DNA of 64,000 bases from Armigeres subalbatus (lineage: Eukaryota; Arthropoda; Insecta; Diptera; Culicidae). Position 1 is the stretch's first letter, and each line of letters starts with the position of its first letter. The notes below the pieces were generated by a model that had not been told where the DNA came from, made no database searches, and saw only the letters and a list, made by a program, of their open reading frames with translations. A program made the translations under genes and the position numbers. Below, in pieces: positions 33,440 through 43,573 of this stretch. The DNA is taken from assembly GCF_024139115.2 (NCBI RefSeq), contig NC_085139.1, positions 2,861,470 through 2,925,469 on the forward strand. The letters run 5' to 3'.

Positions 33440-34233
33440 ATGTAACTTGAAACTTCTCCAGTTTGTAGTGTATCGACCATCGGAAAGAAGGAGCTAGGTT
33501 GTTGGCCCAGGTGTTTGCCTTCAGCTGTCATCGAGAGAAAAAGTAGAATAGGAAATGAAGTATATTTTTGCTATAAAACAAAAATTGAAGATGTTTTCCA
33601 AAAAAAATCTTGGTTTAAGGGGTTAGAATTTTTGAAAGCACACAAAATAGACATGATATATCGATATTTATTTTATATATATATATATATATATATTTTT
33701 TTGAATAAACAATTAATACTTGAGATACGAATTTCCATGATTCTACTTTTTCTCGAGATTTTTCCAGGTGGCAGCACTGATAAAGGAACCGCTCCTATAG
33801 GGTAATATATAGAGTAATGCCAATGTAAATAAATTAATGCGAAAACATGCAACGTGATATTAAAAATTTGATATATTCCCCTACTTGCTCAATTCACTCA
33901 CCCTGTCTGGAAATAGCATTATGTTGAAACCCATTCGTTATGCCATCGAGTAAATGATCTCACATAAAAATGGCTATAATACTATTCATAAGTTAATGAA
34001 AAGTATAAGTTTTGCAATGTCCAATTATTTTTTTCCTATGCATATCTATGCATATCATTTAGTCTCTGCTTTGGCAAAAAGTATAAGAAATCTTAATAAT
34101 AAACAACATTATAATTTTTTGTGCAGGGACTTTTTTTATTGGAAACAGAATCGGTTGCGTAAATGTGCTAATACAAAACAAAAATAAGACTGTCTGCAAG
34201 ATATGAAGAATGTAGCAAACATATTCATTATGT
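33440..34233. other. Unassigned AT-rich DNA with an (AT)n tract
   Basis: An (AT)n run lies at about 33672-33697. No gene or family was recognised. Confidence 0.5.
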
Positions 34234-34730
34234 CATGGGTTCTCAAACTGTGGGTTGCGACTCTTAGGAGGTTATGGGCTGATCAATGATGGGTCACGAA
34301 AGAAAAATCTTGATTCATAAATTTGACCATATTTTATCCCCCCCAATCTACACCAGCTCCTGGATTGGGATCTAAGAAATTAATGGATGATTTGAGAATA
34401 ACAAATTTTACGAAGTCAATTGTCTTCTTATGTCCAAATCAAAACCAAATCCGATCCAAAATTAATCAAAAGTCAATTTAATTCTGATTCCAATCCTGAT
34501 CCAATCTAAATCTAATCCAAATACAATCCAAAAGCAATCCAAATCCAATGCAAATCTAATCCAATTTTAATCTAAAGTGCAATTAAAATAAAATTCAAAT
34601 CTAATCCAAATCGAACCCAAAATCCAATCCATATCCATTTTATATCCAATCCAAATCCAATCCTGGTGGGTCGCTAGCAATGTGCGATTATGCAAACCGT
34701 GTCGCATATCTAAAAAGTGTGAGAACCTCA
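34234..34730. mobile_element. hAT-like MITE with internal CCAAATC satellite
   Basis: The left end is GGTTCTCAAACTGTGGGTTG; the right end complement is GAGGTTCTCACACTTTTTAG. The middle (34430-34665) is a degenerate tandem array of AATCCAAATCC-like units. Its components match, inverted, the repeat at 14140-14889. Confidence 0.65.
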
Positions 34731-35884
34731 GTCTGCATAATATTGTTAATACTGTGTGCAAGTCATTCATGATTAGCGTTTTTCGCATTCTGCTTTTTTC
34801 GTAGGTCAGTTCACTTGTGTGTATAGATCAGTGATTCCCAATCATTTTAGTACTACATATTGCCTCCTGGAAGCTATATGTAGTTCATTTTTTTGTTCAC
34901 TTATGGTGCTTATTTGAGGTTTTTCGTATTTCAAAGGAATATTCGTTAAATGACTTCTGAAAGTTCAAGAGGAGTCCAGAAATTCTTAAAGATGTCTGTA
35001 ATATTGGAAATATCCTGAATACCATCATGAATGCAGTTTTGTAAATTTCATAGTTTTCATCGTATTCCAAGGACCATCAATTTAATCATCGAAGCGCTTA
35101 GTTGAATGATACAATAAAGGAGTTTGTCCAATAATGTCTCTACTCATCTACTATGATGTATTTATTTTCATAATAAAATAATGAAACAATTTTTAAAAGC
35201 GAGTACAACAAACTAATATTTCGCACACCTTAAAGTACCTTAACTGAAGAAAAGTATCAGTATTTGCTTTCTTCAACCTCACCTGATATTTATCATCATA
35301 ATTTTCACGCGGTTTTAGATCAACTAGTTTCATCTTCTTTGTCGTCATAAATCACATCCAAGGGTCGATACCGCTCACTTTGGGATTCACTGGTACAAAC
35401 ATTGAATACTCGATTCAATCGATCCGATACGCGTTTCGTAGCGATCGATTCCTGACGGCGCACTGTGCAATTTGATCAATTGAGAGTAATTGCAGTGCGC
35501 ACATGAGTTGATTTTTTACGCATTGTCATGTTATAATCCGATAACTACTTTACAGAGGGCTTGACCTTTGCAATTCTATTTAGTGAGCCACTTTGACCGT
35601 TAAATGCAAATTTTGTTCATACTGTCAGTTCATTTCCCGGAAAAATGCGAATGTTTAGTTCTTGGCAAACAAAGTTCCGTTCATTTGCAAATATATCTCT
35701 TTGAACTAGTCACTTGACTATACTAACTCCAGAACTTTTTTTTTCAATTTTTGTTGTCTATTTATACAAATAAAATTGTTTGCAAATGAGTGGAGACGGC
35801 AAGCCTCAAATGCTTCAATACGAAGGAGAGCTCAAAGATCTATTATTTGAATAAAATTATTTATAGTTGGGCTAAGGTGGCATG
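34731..35884. other. Unassigned DNA
   Basis: A further hAT-like end CAGTGATTCCCAATCATTTT is at about 34832. A short palindrome GCACTGTGCAATT...AATTGCAGTGC lies at about 35460-35500. No gene is seen. Confidence 0.4.
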
Positions 35885-36108
35885 TGTGAATATCCAAAAT
35901 GGAAGCCGAAAAGGATCCACCTGAGTAGACGCTGTCGCACATCTTACCTGTATGGCGGTCAGCACTCGAAAGAGAGGAGACAGTTAAGGTTGTCTGTCTG
36001 AAAGGCGCTGTTGCGGTAGCACTCATTGAGTGCATTATGCGCAGGGGTGGATGACAAATATTGAGTTCATTATACACTGAAATGGAAGGTCTCTCTCACA
36101 CCCACACA
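35885..36108 (-). repeat. 3' LTR
   Basis: Boundary TGTGAATATCC...CCCACACA. Offset to the partner LTR is exactly 6,474 bp at both edges. Confidence 0.95.
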
Positions 36109-36130
36109 TCCACCCTCCTCTCCAAAAAAG
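36109..36130 (-). promoter_or_regulatory. Polypurine tract (plus-strand primer)
   Basis: The minus strand reads a run of A and G, GGAGAGGAGGGTGGA, immediately inside the 3' LTR, where plus-strand DNA synthesis is primed. Confidence 0.85.
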
Positions 36131-36686
36131 CATAAAGCATAAATAGATAACAAAAAAAACAAGACGTAGTCCTATGTCAAAATAAATGTGAGCGAACTGC
36201 GCAATCTGCTTAAAATATTTTCAAATTTGGTAAGATGCAATCAGCGTGCAAATACCCAACTCAAAAGGCCTTTTAAAGAATTTTCATGGTTATTTGATCT
36301 TAATTTGGAGTAGATTTATTTAACCGTTTCCACTTTAATGTCAGAAAAAGGCCTTTTCATCTGACAATCAAATTTCACGGTAAAGTATTAACGAACGGGA
36401 GGAATAACAACTTTTACAATATTACGATAGTTATAACTGTGTGTGTAACGGCGAATCGTGCTCCCGTTCAAGACCGTGCATTTATATACGTCATCGATTT
36501 TTGTTTATATTTTCCAAATTACTAATACGCTTTAAAATCTATCTTTTCGTCACCTTAGTAACAGCTGTAGTCATTGATGCTTGGATAAATAACAACTTTA
36601 TTATTATATGTAATGTAAAAGAAGCTGAGTAACTAAAAGGAATTCTGATTATTGGTATTATTACATTGCTGTTGTTGATTTTTTTC
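36131..36686. other. 3' non-coding region of the LTR retrotransposon
   Basis: There is no env-like or other recognisable frame. AT-rich. Confidence 0.6.
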
Positions 36687-37819
36687 TTATTCTCTTTCAA
36701 CCATACGGACGTAATCTTTCAGGAACGAAGGTGTCTTCTTATCGCGGGTCGGTCGAGTTGTAGAAGTGCCTGTTTGTGTTTTGTCATTTCGGTGGACGAC
36801 GTTTTTGGATCCACCAGGCTCATTCTGTTCACGCCATTGACCAACTCTTTTGGTTTGTGACACATGCCGCTTAGCCAGTGTTCCATCTTCGCTGTTCAGG
36901 ACCAGACTACCATTGCGTTGCTCGACGACAGTATACCGTGTAGGAGAAAACCGCGGATCTCCTTTTGTGCGATTGTGTCGCTCAATCACCACTTGGTCTC
37001 CTGGAGTGACCCTACATTTCCGTGCCCCGCGTCGCTCGTCTTCTCGTTGTTTTCCTTTGAGTTTTCCTTCAAGGTCCTTGCGTTCCAGCTGTTCTGGTTC
37101 AAATGTTGATGTGCCGCGATGGATCAAGGGTAATCCTCGCTTGATCCTGCGGCCATACATGACTTCCTCAGGTGGTACGGCAGTTACGCTATGCTCTGCA
37201 GCATTGTGAGCATTGATGGCGCTTTTAGTTCGTCAATGTAATTGGTGCTATTACAGGTGGCAGTACACATAGCCTTATTTATCAATTTCATGCAGCTCTC
37301 TGCAAGTCCGTTTTGCTGCGGGAAAAGAGGTGTAGAGAATGTGAGTGTTACATCCCGCTGTTTGCAATATTCCGCAAAGTCAGTACTATTAAACGGCGGC
37401 CCATTATCTGTTCTTATAGCTTTTGGATAGCCTTCTTGTTGGAACACACTATCAAGAACTTTCCGTACGCATTCAAATTTTGTGGACTTTACAGGCCGAG
37501 CGATGATGAATCTAGATCTATAGTCAATTATAACTAAGATCAGAATGCCACCATATTTTATGTACGGCCCATTAAAATCCATTGCGATGGACTCCCATGC
37601 GGTCTTTGGAGCAAACACTCTCTCCATCGGTGTAGGCTTTTCCGGTTTTCCGTTTAAGCAGCATATTTTACATGATTCAACCCACTTCATAATATCTCCC
37701 GACATGCCAGGCCACCATACGCGTTGCCGCATAATGCTTTTCATCTTGGCAATGGATGGATGACCTTCGTGCGCAACTTCCAAGGCTCGTACTTGAAGAG
37801 ACAAGGTATTACAGCGCAA
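36687..37819 (-). pseudogene. Integrase domain of pol
   Basis: The N-terminal HHCC zinc region is seen as AHEGHP and CKICC (about residues 15-55 of the frame starting at 37819). In the catalytic core, first D in MDFNGPY, second D in RTDNGPPF and E in QQNGLAES. A frame change near 37190 leads to the C-terminal domain frame (37160-36687) with PTRYTVVEQRNGSLVL. Integrase joins the linear cDNA to chromosomal DNA. All three catalytic acids are present; the break near 37190 is what disables the frame as read. Confidence 0.9.
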
Positions 37820-38495
37820 CCTGTCTTGATGACGATTCCGTTTTGGATGGCCAAATCGCTCCCAACCAGTTGGTATTTTCGCAGATCCTTAGACCAAATC
37901 CCTGATTCGATTGCGCTTATTACCCTCAATAGCACGTCGTCCTCGCTGGTTTTGATTTTGATATCCGTTTCCGTCAAGAATTCAACGGCGTTCGCTTCTA
38001 ACGTCGCAATTTCCCACGGACTCGTTTCTTCATCGAAAGACTCATCTTCTCCATTGTAGAGTCTCGAAGATGTATCTGCGATGTTCTCCCTACCGCGGAC
38101 GTACTCAACGTCGTAGTTGTACGGGCTTAATCGGGTGCCCACCCATCGGCCCGTGTCAGTGCTCGCTTAGATTCTTCTCTTGTGCGGTTAAGAATAAAAG
38201 TAATTCCCTGAGCGTCGGTACGGAGCGTGAAGCGTCTACCGAGCAAGAAGTACGAAAATGTTCCACTGCCCAAACCGCCGCTAGGGCTTCCCTTTGGTTT
38301 TGTGGATACTTTTTTTCGGTAGGTGTTAGGGCCTTTGACGCGAAACTAATTACTCTTGAATCATGATTATCGCTTTCTTGAATCAGGACAGCTCCTAAAG
38401 CAACCGGTGATGCATCGGTATATAGGACGGTCTTTTCGTGTTCAGAGAAGAAACCTAATGATATCGTACATTCTATAATCCGCTGCTTGATTAAC
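37741..38495 (-). pseudogene. RNase H domain of pol and linker
   Basis: The segment has YTDASPVALGAVL (about 38370-38410, first acidic residue), QREALAAVWAVEHF (about 38250-38300, second acid) and a C-terminal YVRGRENIADTSSRL (about 38045-38095, the terminal ADxxSR motif). It then links to the integrase through 38040-37741. Frames alternate, so at least two one-base shifts lie here. Confidence 0.8.
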
Positions 38496-39228
38496 TTAAA
38501 TGCCTCGCTTTGTTCGTGATCCCATAACCACGACTTCGATGTAGTAGCGTTCCATAGTGGGCTCGAGATCTTTGCGAAATTCGCAATATAAGGACTGAGA
38601 AATGACGCGAGCCCTAAAAACTACGGAGTTCTGACAGTGTCGTAGGTTCTCTGAAGCTGCGTACACTTTTGGTCTTTCATGATCGATATGGAACCCATCG
38701 GAATCAAGCTCGTGGCCGAGGAATTTCAACCTGGTTTGGTCAAATTCACATTTCTTCATATTTAACGTCAAATTATTATCTTTCAGGATCTGTAGCACTT
38801 TAGCAACTGTTGCTCGAAGACCTTCCAGCGAATCGGAGAAGATGAGAATGTCGTCTATGAATACAATGACGTTATCGATGTCTTTCAGAATGCGAGCCAT
38901 CTCCCGCTGAAAGATCTCAGGCGCGCAATTAACGCCGAACATGAGGCGAGTAAACCTGTACATCCCATCTTCGGCTAGGAATGTAGTTGGGTCTCGTGAT
39001 TCCTCTGATAACTCGAGATGGTAAAGGCGTTACTCAAATCAAGTTTAGAGAAAACCTGGCGCCGTTAAGTTTTATTCTCATCTCATCGAGCAATGGTAGC
39101 CTATAGTATTCACGGTTTATGGCCCGATTGGGAGCGCGCATATTGACTACGAGCCTAAAGTCGTTGCTCCCCTTGGCCACAGCGGACATGCCACTTATCC
39201 AGGTCGGAGCAGGAAGTGGCCTTTTCAA
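38496..39228 (-). pseudogene. Reverse transcriptase domain of pol
   Basis: The segment 39228-39034 gives FRLVVNMRAPNRAI and LPLLDEM. A frame change near 39050 leads through the first catalytic aspartate region (about 39020-39045) and a further change to the frame from 38963: RFTRLMFGVNCAPEIFQREM, then the catalytic VIVFIDDILIFSDS and FLGHELDSDGF. Catalytic residues are intact; only frame breaks disable it. It is clearly distinct from the RT relic at 12.6 kb. Confidence 0.9.
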
Positions 39229-39492
39229 TTATTCCGCGCGATTCCATTTCGTGCAGTCTTTGCCTTGCGGCTTCTCTGTAAATTTTATCAAAGACGATTC
39301 TATTACATTGATGTACCTATTACTCAATAATTTTTTATAACATGTTGTTTTAAAAGTATTTTTGTTACAATATGGTTTCACTCACCGGTATGCTGCTGGC
39401 ACATTGTAGTAGGCGTTTTAGTTGGTGGAATATTCAGGTTGACACTAAACTTTACTTTTACGCCTGGCATTATCAGGAAAATTCCTTCGTTT

Positions 39493-39855
39493 TCACAGCT
39501 GTTCACGCTGTTGCTGATAAGTAACAGTCCCATGTCGCTTGCAGTAGACCGTCCAAGGAGGATCTTTTCCTCTAAGTACGACGTGAAAGATAGCAGGTTT
39601 GATCAATTCCGATGAACATGGTTTAATGGTATTGATTTTAGCTTTGAAGCTGCATTCGATGACTATCGGATCCTGTGATCCATATGCGTGGAATTTGTTC
39701 CTTGAATTACGGCCAATCATTTCAATCGTTGCTACGCCTTGTCTGGTCTCACGTTCAAGCTGTTCCCAGTCTTTCCCACCAATGATATTCGCATCAGCAC
39801 CCGAGTCTATTAAAAAGCTTATAGGACTGGAAGATCCGACAGAGCAGTCTATCAA
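39493..39855 (-). pseudogene. Aspartic protease domain of pol
   Basis: FLIDSGADANII near residues 14-25 is the retropepsin active-site DSGA motif; the protease cleaves gag-pol. The frame stays open for 120 codons and then stops before RT. It lies just downstream of the zinc knuckles. Confidence 0.85.
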
Positions 39856-39981
39856 GACGTCATCTAAGGATAGTGCATTAACTTCCTGCGTTCAATAATA
39901 ATCAAGAATATGTGTATCAGTATGAATTCAACTTTATTAGAACAAAACAAAAGATAAAGAAGTGAACATCGTCAGTTAAAA

Positions 39982-41404
39982 TTATTCTTTAAGTACCTGC
40001 TTGGCATTCTCGTATTCGTGTTCTCTCGATGATGTACTGTCCATGGATCTTTCTCTGCGATCATACTGCATGGTGTTCAGTTGTTTCTGGCGACATGCTG
40101 CAACAAAATGTCCGCGCTTCCCACACTTGTTACAATTACGGTTTAGCGCCGGACATTGCCCGTTACGATGGCTGTACAGGAAACATCGCGCACATCTGGA
40201 ACGGCGTTCTTCTGTCCACTGGGTCGGTGTATTTCCACGAATTCGTTTGCTCGATGTCTCCATATTTCTAGAGTTTGCGTTTGGCCGCTTACGATTACTC
40301 GATCGTACGACTTGGAACGATGTAGTCTGTTGACTTCGAAAGGGTCCGGGCGGTTTGTCTCGGCTTGAAATGCCTCATCTCTCGTCGCTGACTGGACAAT
40401 AAAATTAGTCTCGTATCCGTATGTGCGGGCTTGCTTAACCAATTCCCGGTTTTTTAATCCACTTAGTAACTGTGCTCGTACGAATCTATCTTCGTCTTCT
40501 GTGCTGTAGTTGCACGAGCGCACCTTGCACATTAGCCTCGCATGAAAAGCGACTGCGGCCTCGCCGTTCTCTTGCTTCATTCTAGAGAAGGCTTCGTGTT
40601 CGGCGGCAGTGTCTGTCATCGAACGGAAGTAGCATTTGATATTTTCGACGAAGATTCGATAGCAGTCCGAGTTGGTCAAGCTTGGTCGTAGTTTAGCAGC
40701 TTTAATTATCTCTTGTAGTTCATTACCCATTGAGAAACAGCAATTGTGTCCTTTTACCGGGTCATTCATGTTGCTGAGCGAAGCTGCAATCTCGAAATTT
40801 TCGAGGTAGCGGTTCCACTCCTCCCACATTTTGTTGGCAGCGATGCCACTAGAAACGGTTTTATATGTTCCCATCGAATGCTGGAGGAGTTACTTCCGCT
40901 GGAGTTTGTGCAAGAATTGACATCGTTGGATAGGTTCCAGCTGTTGTCCTGACTTTCACTGGGAGTGGTTCTGGGTGTGGGCTGAAAACGCATCAAAGCC
41001 TCATTTATGCCAGCGATCATTTTTTCCATCCGGTCCATTCGTTCCGTGTTTCTTGCTTGTTCTGTTATATCGCTACTGGTATTTCCAACCGAGACAGTTT
41101 CAGGAATGAGATGAGATTCGATGTAGTTCGAAGCCTGAGAAGCTGTGCCTGATGATGGGCTAGTAATACACGTGACCTTTTCTGTGGCGTTGCTGTCACC
41201 GATGTCAGAAACGTAATTTTCGCTGTCTGAGCTGCTACTGGTGTCGTCAGCACTATCACTGTTTGAATCGGCTTGATGGTCTGTAGACGTATTCCTGCTA
41301 GCTGAGTCGCCACCGACGATCAAATTCTCCTCCTCGTCGTTCAAAATTTCTCCCTCTTCGGATAGGGAACCGACTGGTCGGACATATTTGCCTTCGTTTG
41401 CCAT
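39982..41404 (-). pseudogene. Gag with zinc knuckles
   Basis: It starts MANEGKYVRPVGSL at 41404, the first ATG after the leader. An acidic serine-rich N-terminal region follows, then a frame change at about 40870 into the capsid-like segment (40874-40143). Another change leads to the nucleocapsid, with CARCFLYSHRNGQC and CNKCGKRGHFVAAC; the latter is a canonical CX2CX4HX4C knuckle that binds RNA. Apart from the frame changes the domain order is complete. Confidence 0.85.
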
Positions 41405-41619
41405 TTCGACTGGCTTGCACTCAGCACACTCAGTTCAATGTAACACTCTCTGTAATGAAAGCGACAAGTATTCGTGATAGTATTATACGGTAACCAAAAA
41501 AAAAACAAAACAAAGAGAATTGGAGGGGCATCGAGGCAGAATTCGTGTTATGGTATGTTTGTTCAAAATAAATGTATGTTTTGATCTTGGCATTTGCACA
41601 ATTTTATCCGATTTACTAC

Positions 41620-42070
41620 AATTTTACCCGCTTGATGCGCGATCTTTTCGGTTCGGTATTAAATGCAAGGTAGTGTTCGTTTGTATGATGCGCGATTTTT
41701 CTGATCCGCCATTCGCTGCGCAACCATTTTGTCCGTTTGATGAGCGATCTTTAAGATCCGCTATTGGGTGCGCGACAATTTTGTCCGCTTGATGCGCGAT
41801 CTTTTCGATCCGCTGTTGGCAGCGCGACCATTTTGTCCGCTTGATGCGCGATCTTTTCGATCCGCTGTTGGCTGCGCGACCATTTTGTCCGCTTGATGCG
41901 CGATCTTTTCGATCCGCTGTTGGCTGCGCGACCATTTTGTCCGCTTATGCGCGATCTTTTCGATCCGCTATTGGAGTGCGCGACAATTTTTGTCCGCGTG
42001 ATGCGCGATCTCTTCAATCCGCAGTTAAGTGCGCGACACTTATGTCCGCTTGGTGCGCGATACTAGTATC
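41620..42070 (-). repeat. 52-bp tandem repeats in the retrotransposon leader
   Basis: Units containing TTTTGTCCGCTTGATGCGCG repeat with an exact period of 52 bp at 41829, 41881 and 41933, and decay outward on both sides (about eight units in all). The open frames spanning this array are repeat artefacts. It lies between the primer-binding site and gag. Confidence 0.9.
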
Positions 42071-42339
42071 CGCTTTCAGAATAGGCGACTATGTTCTTCT
42101 TTTATACACGATTGTACTAGTTCGTTTTTATACAAAGGTTTACTTCAACACGTTAGCACATTTTTCACTTCGCCATTTTGTTCGATGTTACAAAAATAGA
42201 GTTCTCTTTAGTCGATTCTTCTTTTGAATGGCTTTCACCGGGAAATGGGTTAAAAAAAGAATATATCTTTGCCTGATTGCTCAAAGTGGATCCTTTTCGG
42301 AAAAAGGTTCTGAATTGATGTTGCGCAAATATCGCAACA

Positions 42340-42357
42340 CCTGTCGTACGGTCGCCA
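42340..42357 (-). promoter_or_regulatory. Primer-binding site, tRNA-Arg type
   Basis: The minus strand starts TGGCGACCGT one base inside the 5' LTR. It continues ACGACAGG, whereas the arginine tRNA 3' end I recall would give GACAGG. Ten bases match, then two extra bases, then six more match. Confidence 0.7.
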
Positions 42358-42358
42358 T

Positions 42359-42582
42359 TGTGAATATCCAAAATGGAAGCCGAAAAGGATCCACCTGAGT
42401 AGACGCTGTCGCACATCTTACCTGTATGGCGGTCAGCACTCGAAAGAGAGGAGACAGTTAAGGTTGTCTGTCTGAAAGGCGCTGTTGCGGTAGCACTCAT
42501 TGAGTGCATTATGCGCAGGGGTGGATGACAAATATTGAGTTCATTATACACTGAAATGGAAGGTCTCTCTCACACCCACACA
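42359..42582 (-). repeat. 5' LTR
   Basis: As the 3' LTR, with no difference seen over 224 bp. It carries the promoter by position, but no TATA box can be defended. Confidence 0.95.
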
Positions 42583-42587
42583 GCATG

Positions 42588-42872
42588 CCTCAAGCGTTTT
42601 GATTCAACAAGGAAAAGCGACGAGTTCAAAGTGCGTCTGGCTGACATCAGCTTATATGTGTCGAATCAACTAATTCAATTCCGTGATCGTCATGCGATAG
42701 TGTAAACTGAGAAAACATGGGAATTTTCATTTTCAAGAGACGAAATGAAAATGTAACGGTCTTCATGTTACCTGGTACATCACAAGCGTTTATGATGGGA
42801 ATGTTTGCTAATCTAATTTTGTGGACTAGTCGATAAAATACTTATATTATTTCTGATTTCCATGTTGGAGGT
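42588..42872. other. Unassigned DNA
   Basis: Nothing recognisable is seen between the retrotransposon and the SINE. Confidence 0.4.
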
Positions 42873-43165
42873 TTTTCTTCTTCTTCTTATTGGCATTACA
42901 TCCCCACACTGGGACAGAGCCGCCTCGCAGCTTAGTGTTCATTGAGCACTTCCAGTTATTAACTACGAGGTTTCTAAGCCAGGTTACCATTTTTGCATTC
43001 GTATATCATGAGGCTAGCACGATGATACTTTTATGCCCAGGGAAGTCGAGACAATTTCCAATCCGAAAATTGCCTAGACCGGTACCGGGAATCGAACCCA
43101 GCCACCCTCAGCATAGTCTTGCTTTGTAGCCGCGCGTCTTACCGCACGGCTAAGGAGGGCCCCAA
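42873..43165 (-). mobile_element. Feilai-like SINE with 9-bp target duplication
   Basis: On the minus strand it starts GGGGCCCTCCTTAGCCGTGC and has B box GGTTCGATTCCCGG at about 43084-43098. It ends in an (AAG)n tail. It is flanked by GTTGGAGGT at 42864-42872 and 43166-43174, showing a target-primed insertion. Confidence 0.92.
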
Positions 43166-43174
43166 GTTGGAGGT

Positions 43175-43573
43175 AAAAGTATAATAATGTACCCGAAGGA
43201 CAAATCTTACAATTGTTGTATAAATTCTTAGTTTATATATTTCTGTAAGGTTTTATACATACATACACAACTATTGTTACTTTTTCATTCAAATACTTCA
43301 TAAAATGGCACAAAACTGTTAGAATTCAATACAACGTCTTCTTATGTTCTATGACTCTCCAATAGAGTAGAGTAGAGTAGAGTGTAGAGTCTACATTTCA
43401 TCTGGAACTTGGTCTGCTTCTCAACTTAGCATTTCCTCAGTTGTTAATTGAAAGTTTCCTATGCCCATCATTACTTGAGTATGTATCGTTTGTGGTAAGT
43501 ACAATGGATTCACTATGCTCATAGAGTCGAGAATGTTTACCACCCGTAAACATCGTAGACCGAAACGGTCTGG
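43175..43573. other. Unassigned DNA with an (AGAGT)n tract
   Basis: A short AGAGT repeat occurs at about 43365-43392. Otherwise nothing is seen. Confidence 0.45.

Larger units (their letters stand above)
35885..42582 (-). mobile_element. Complete-structure Ty3/gypsy LTR retrotransposon
   Basis: 6,698 bp. Direct LTRs of 224 bp at 35885-36108 and 42359-42582, read side by side, show no difference. Both begin TG and end CA. The flanking 5-bp target duplication GCATG is at 35880-35884 and 42583-42587. On the minus strand the order is LTR, primer-binding site, tandem-repeat leader, gag with zinc knuckles, protease, RT, RNase H, integrase, polypurine tract, LTR. That order defines Ty3/gypsy. No env-like frame lies between integrase and the 3' LTR. 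Coding frames are broken by single-base shifts. Confidence 0.95.

Noticed and set aside
36131..36686. Envelope-like gene of the LTR retrotransposon
   Set aside because: The space between integrase and the 3' LTR is short and has no open frame with signal peptide or membrane segment.
41624..42227. Open frames of 88-128 codons on both strands over 41.6-42.2 kb
   Set aside because: They are by-products of the 52-bp tandem array in the retrotransposon leader.
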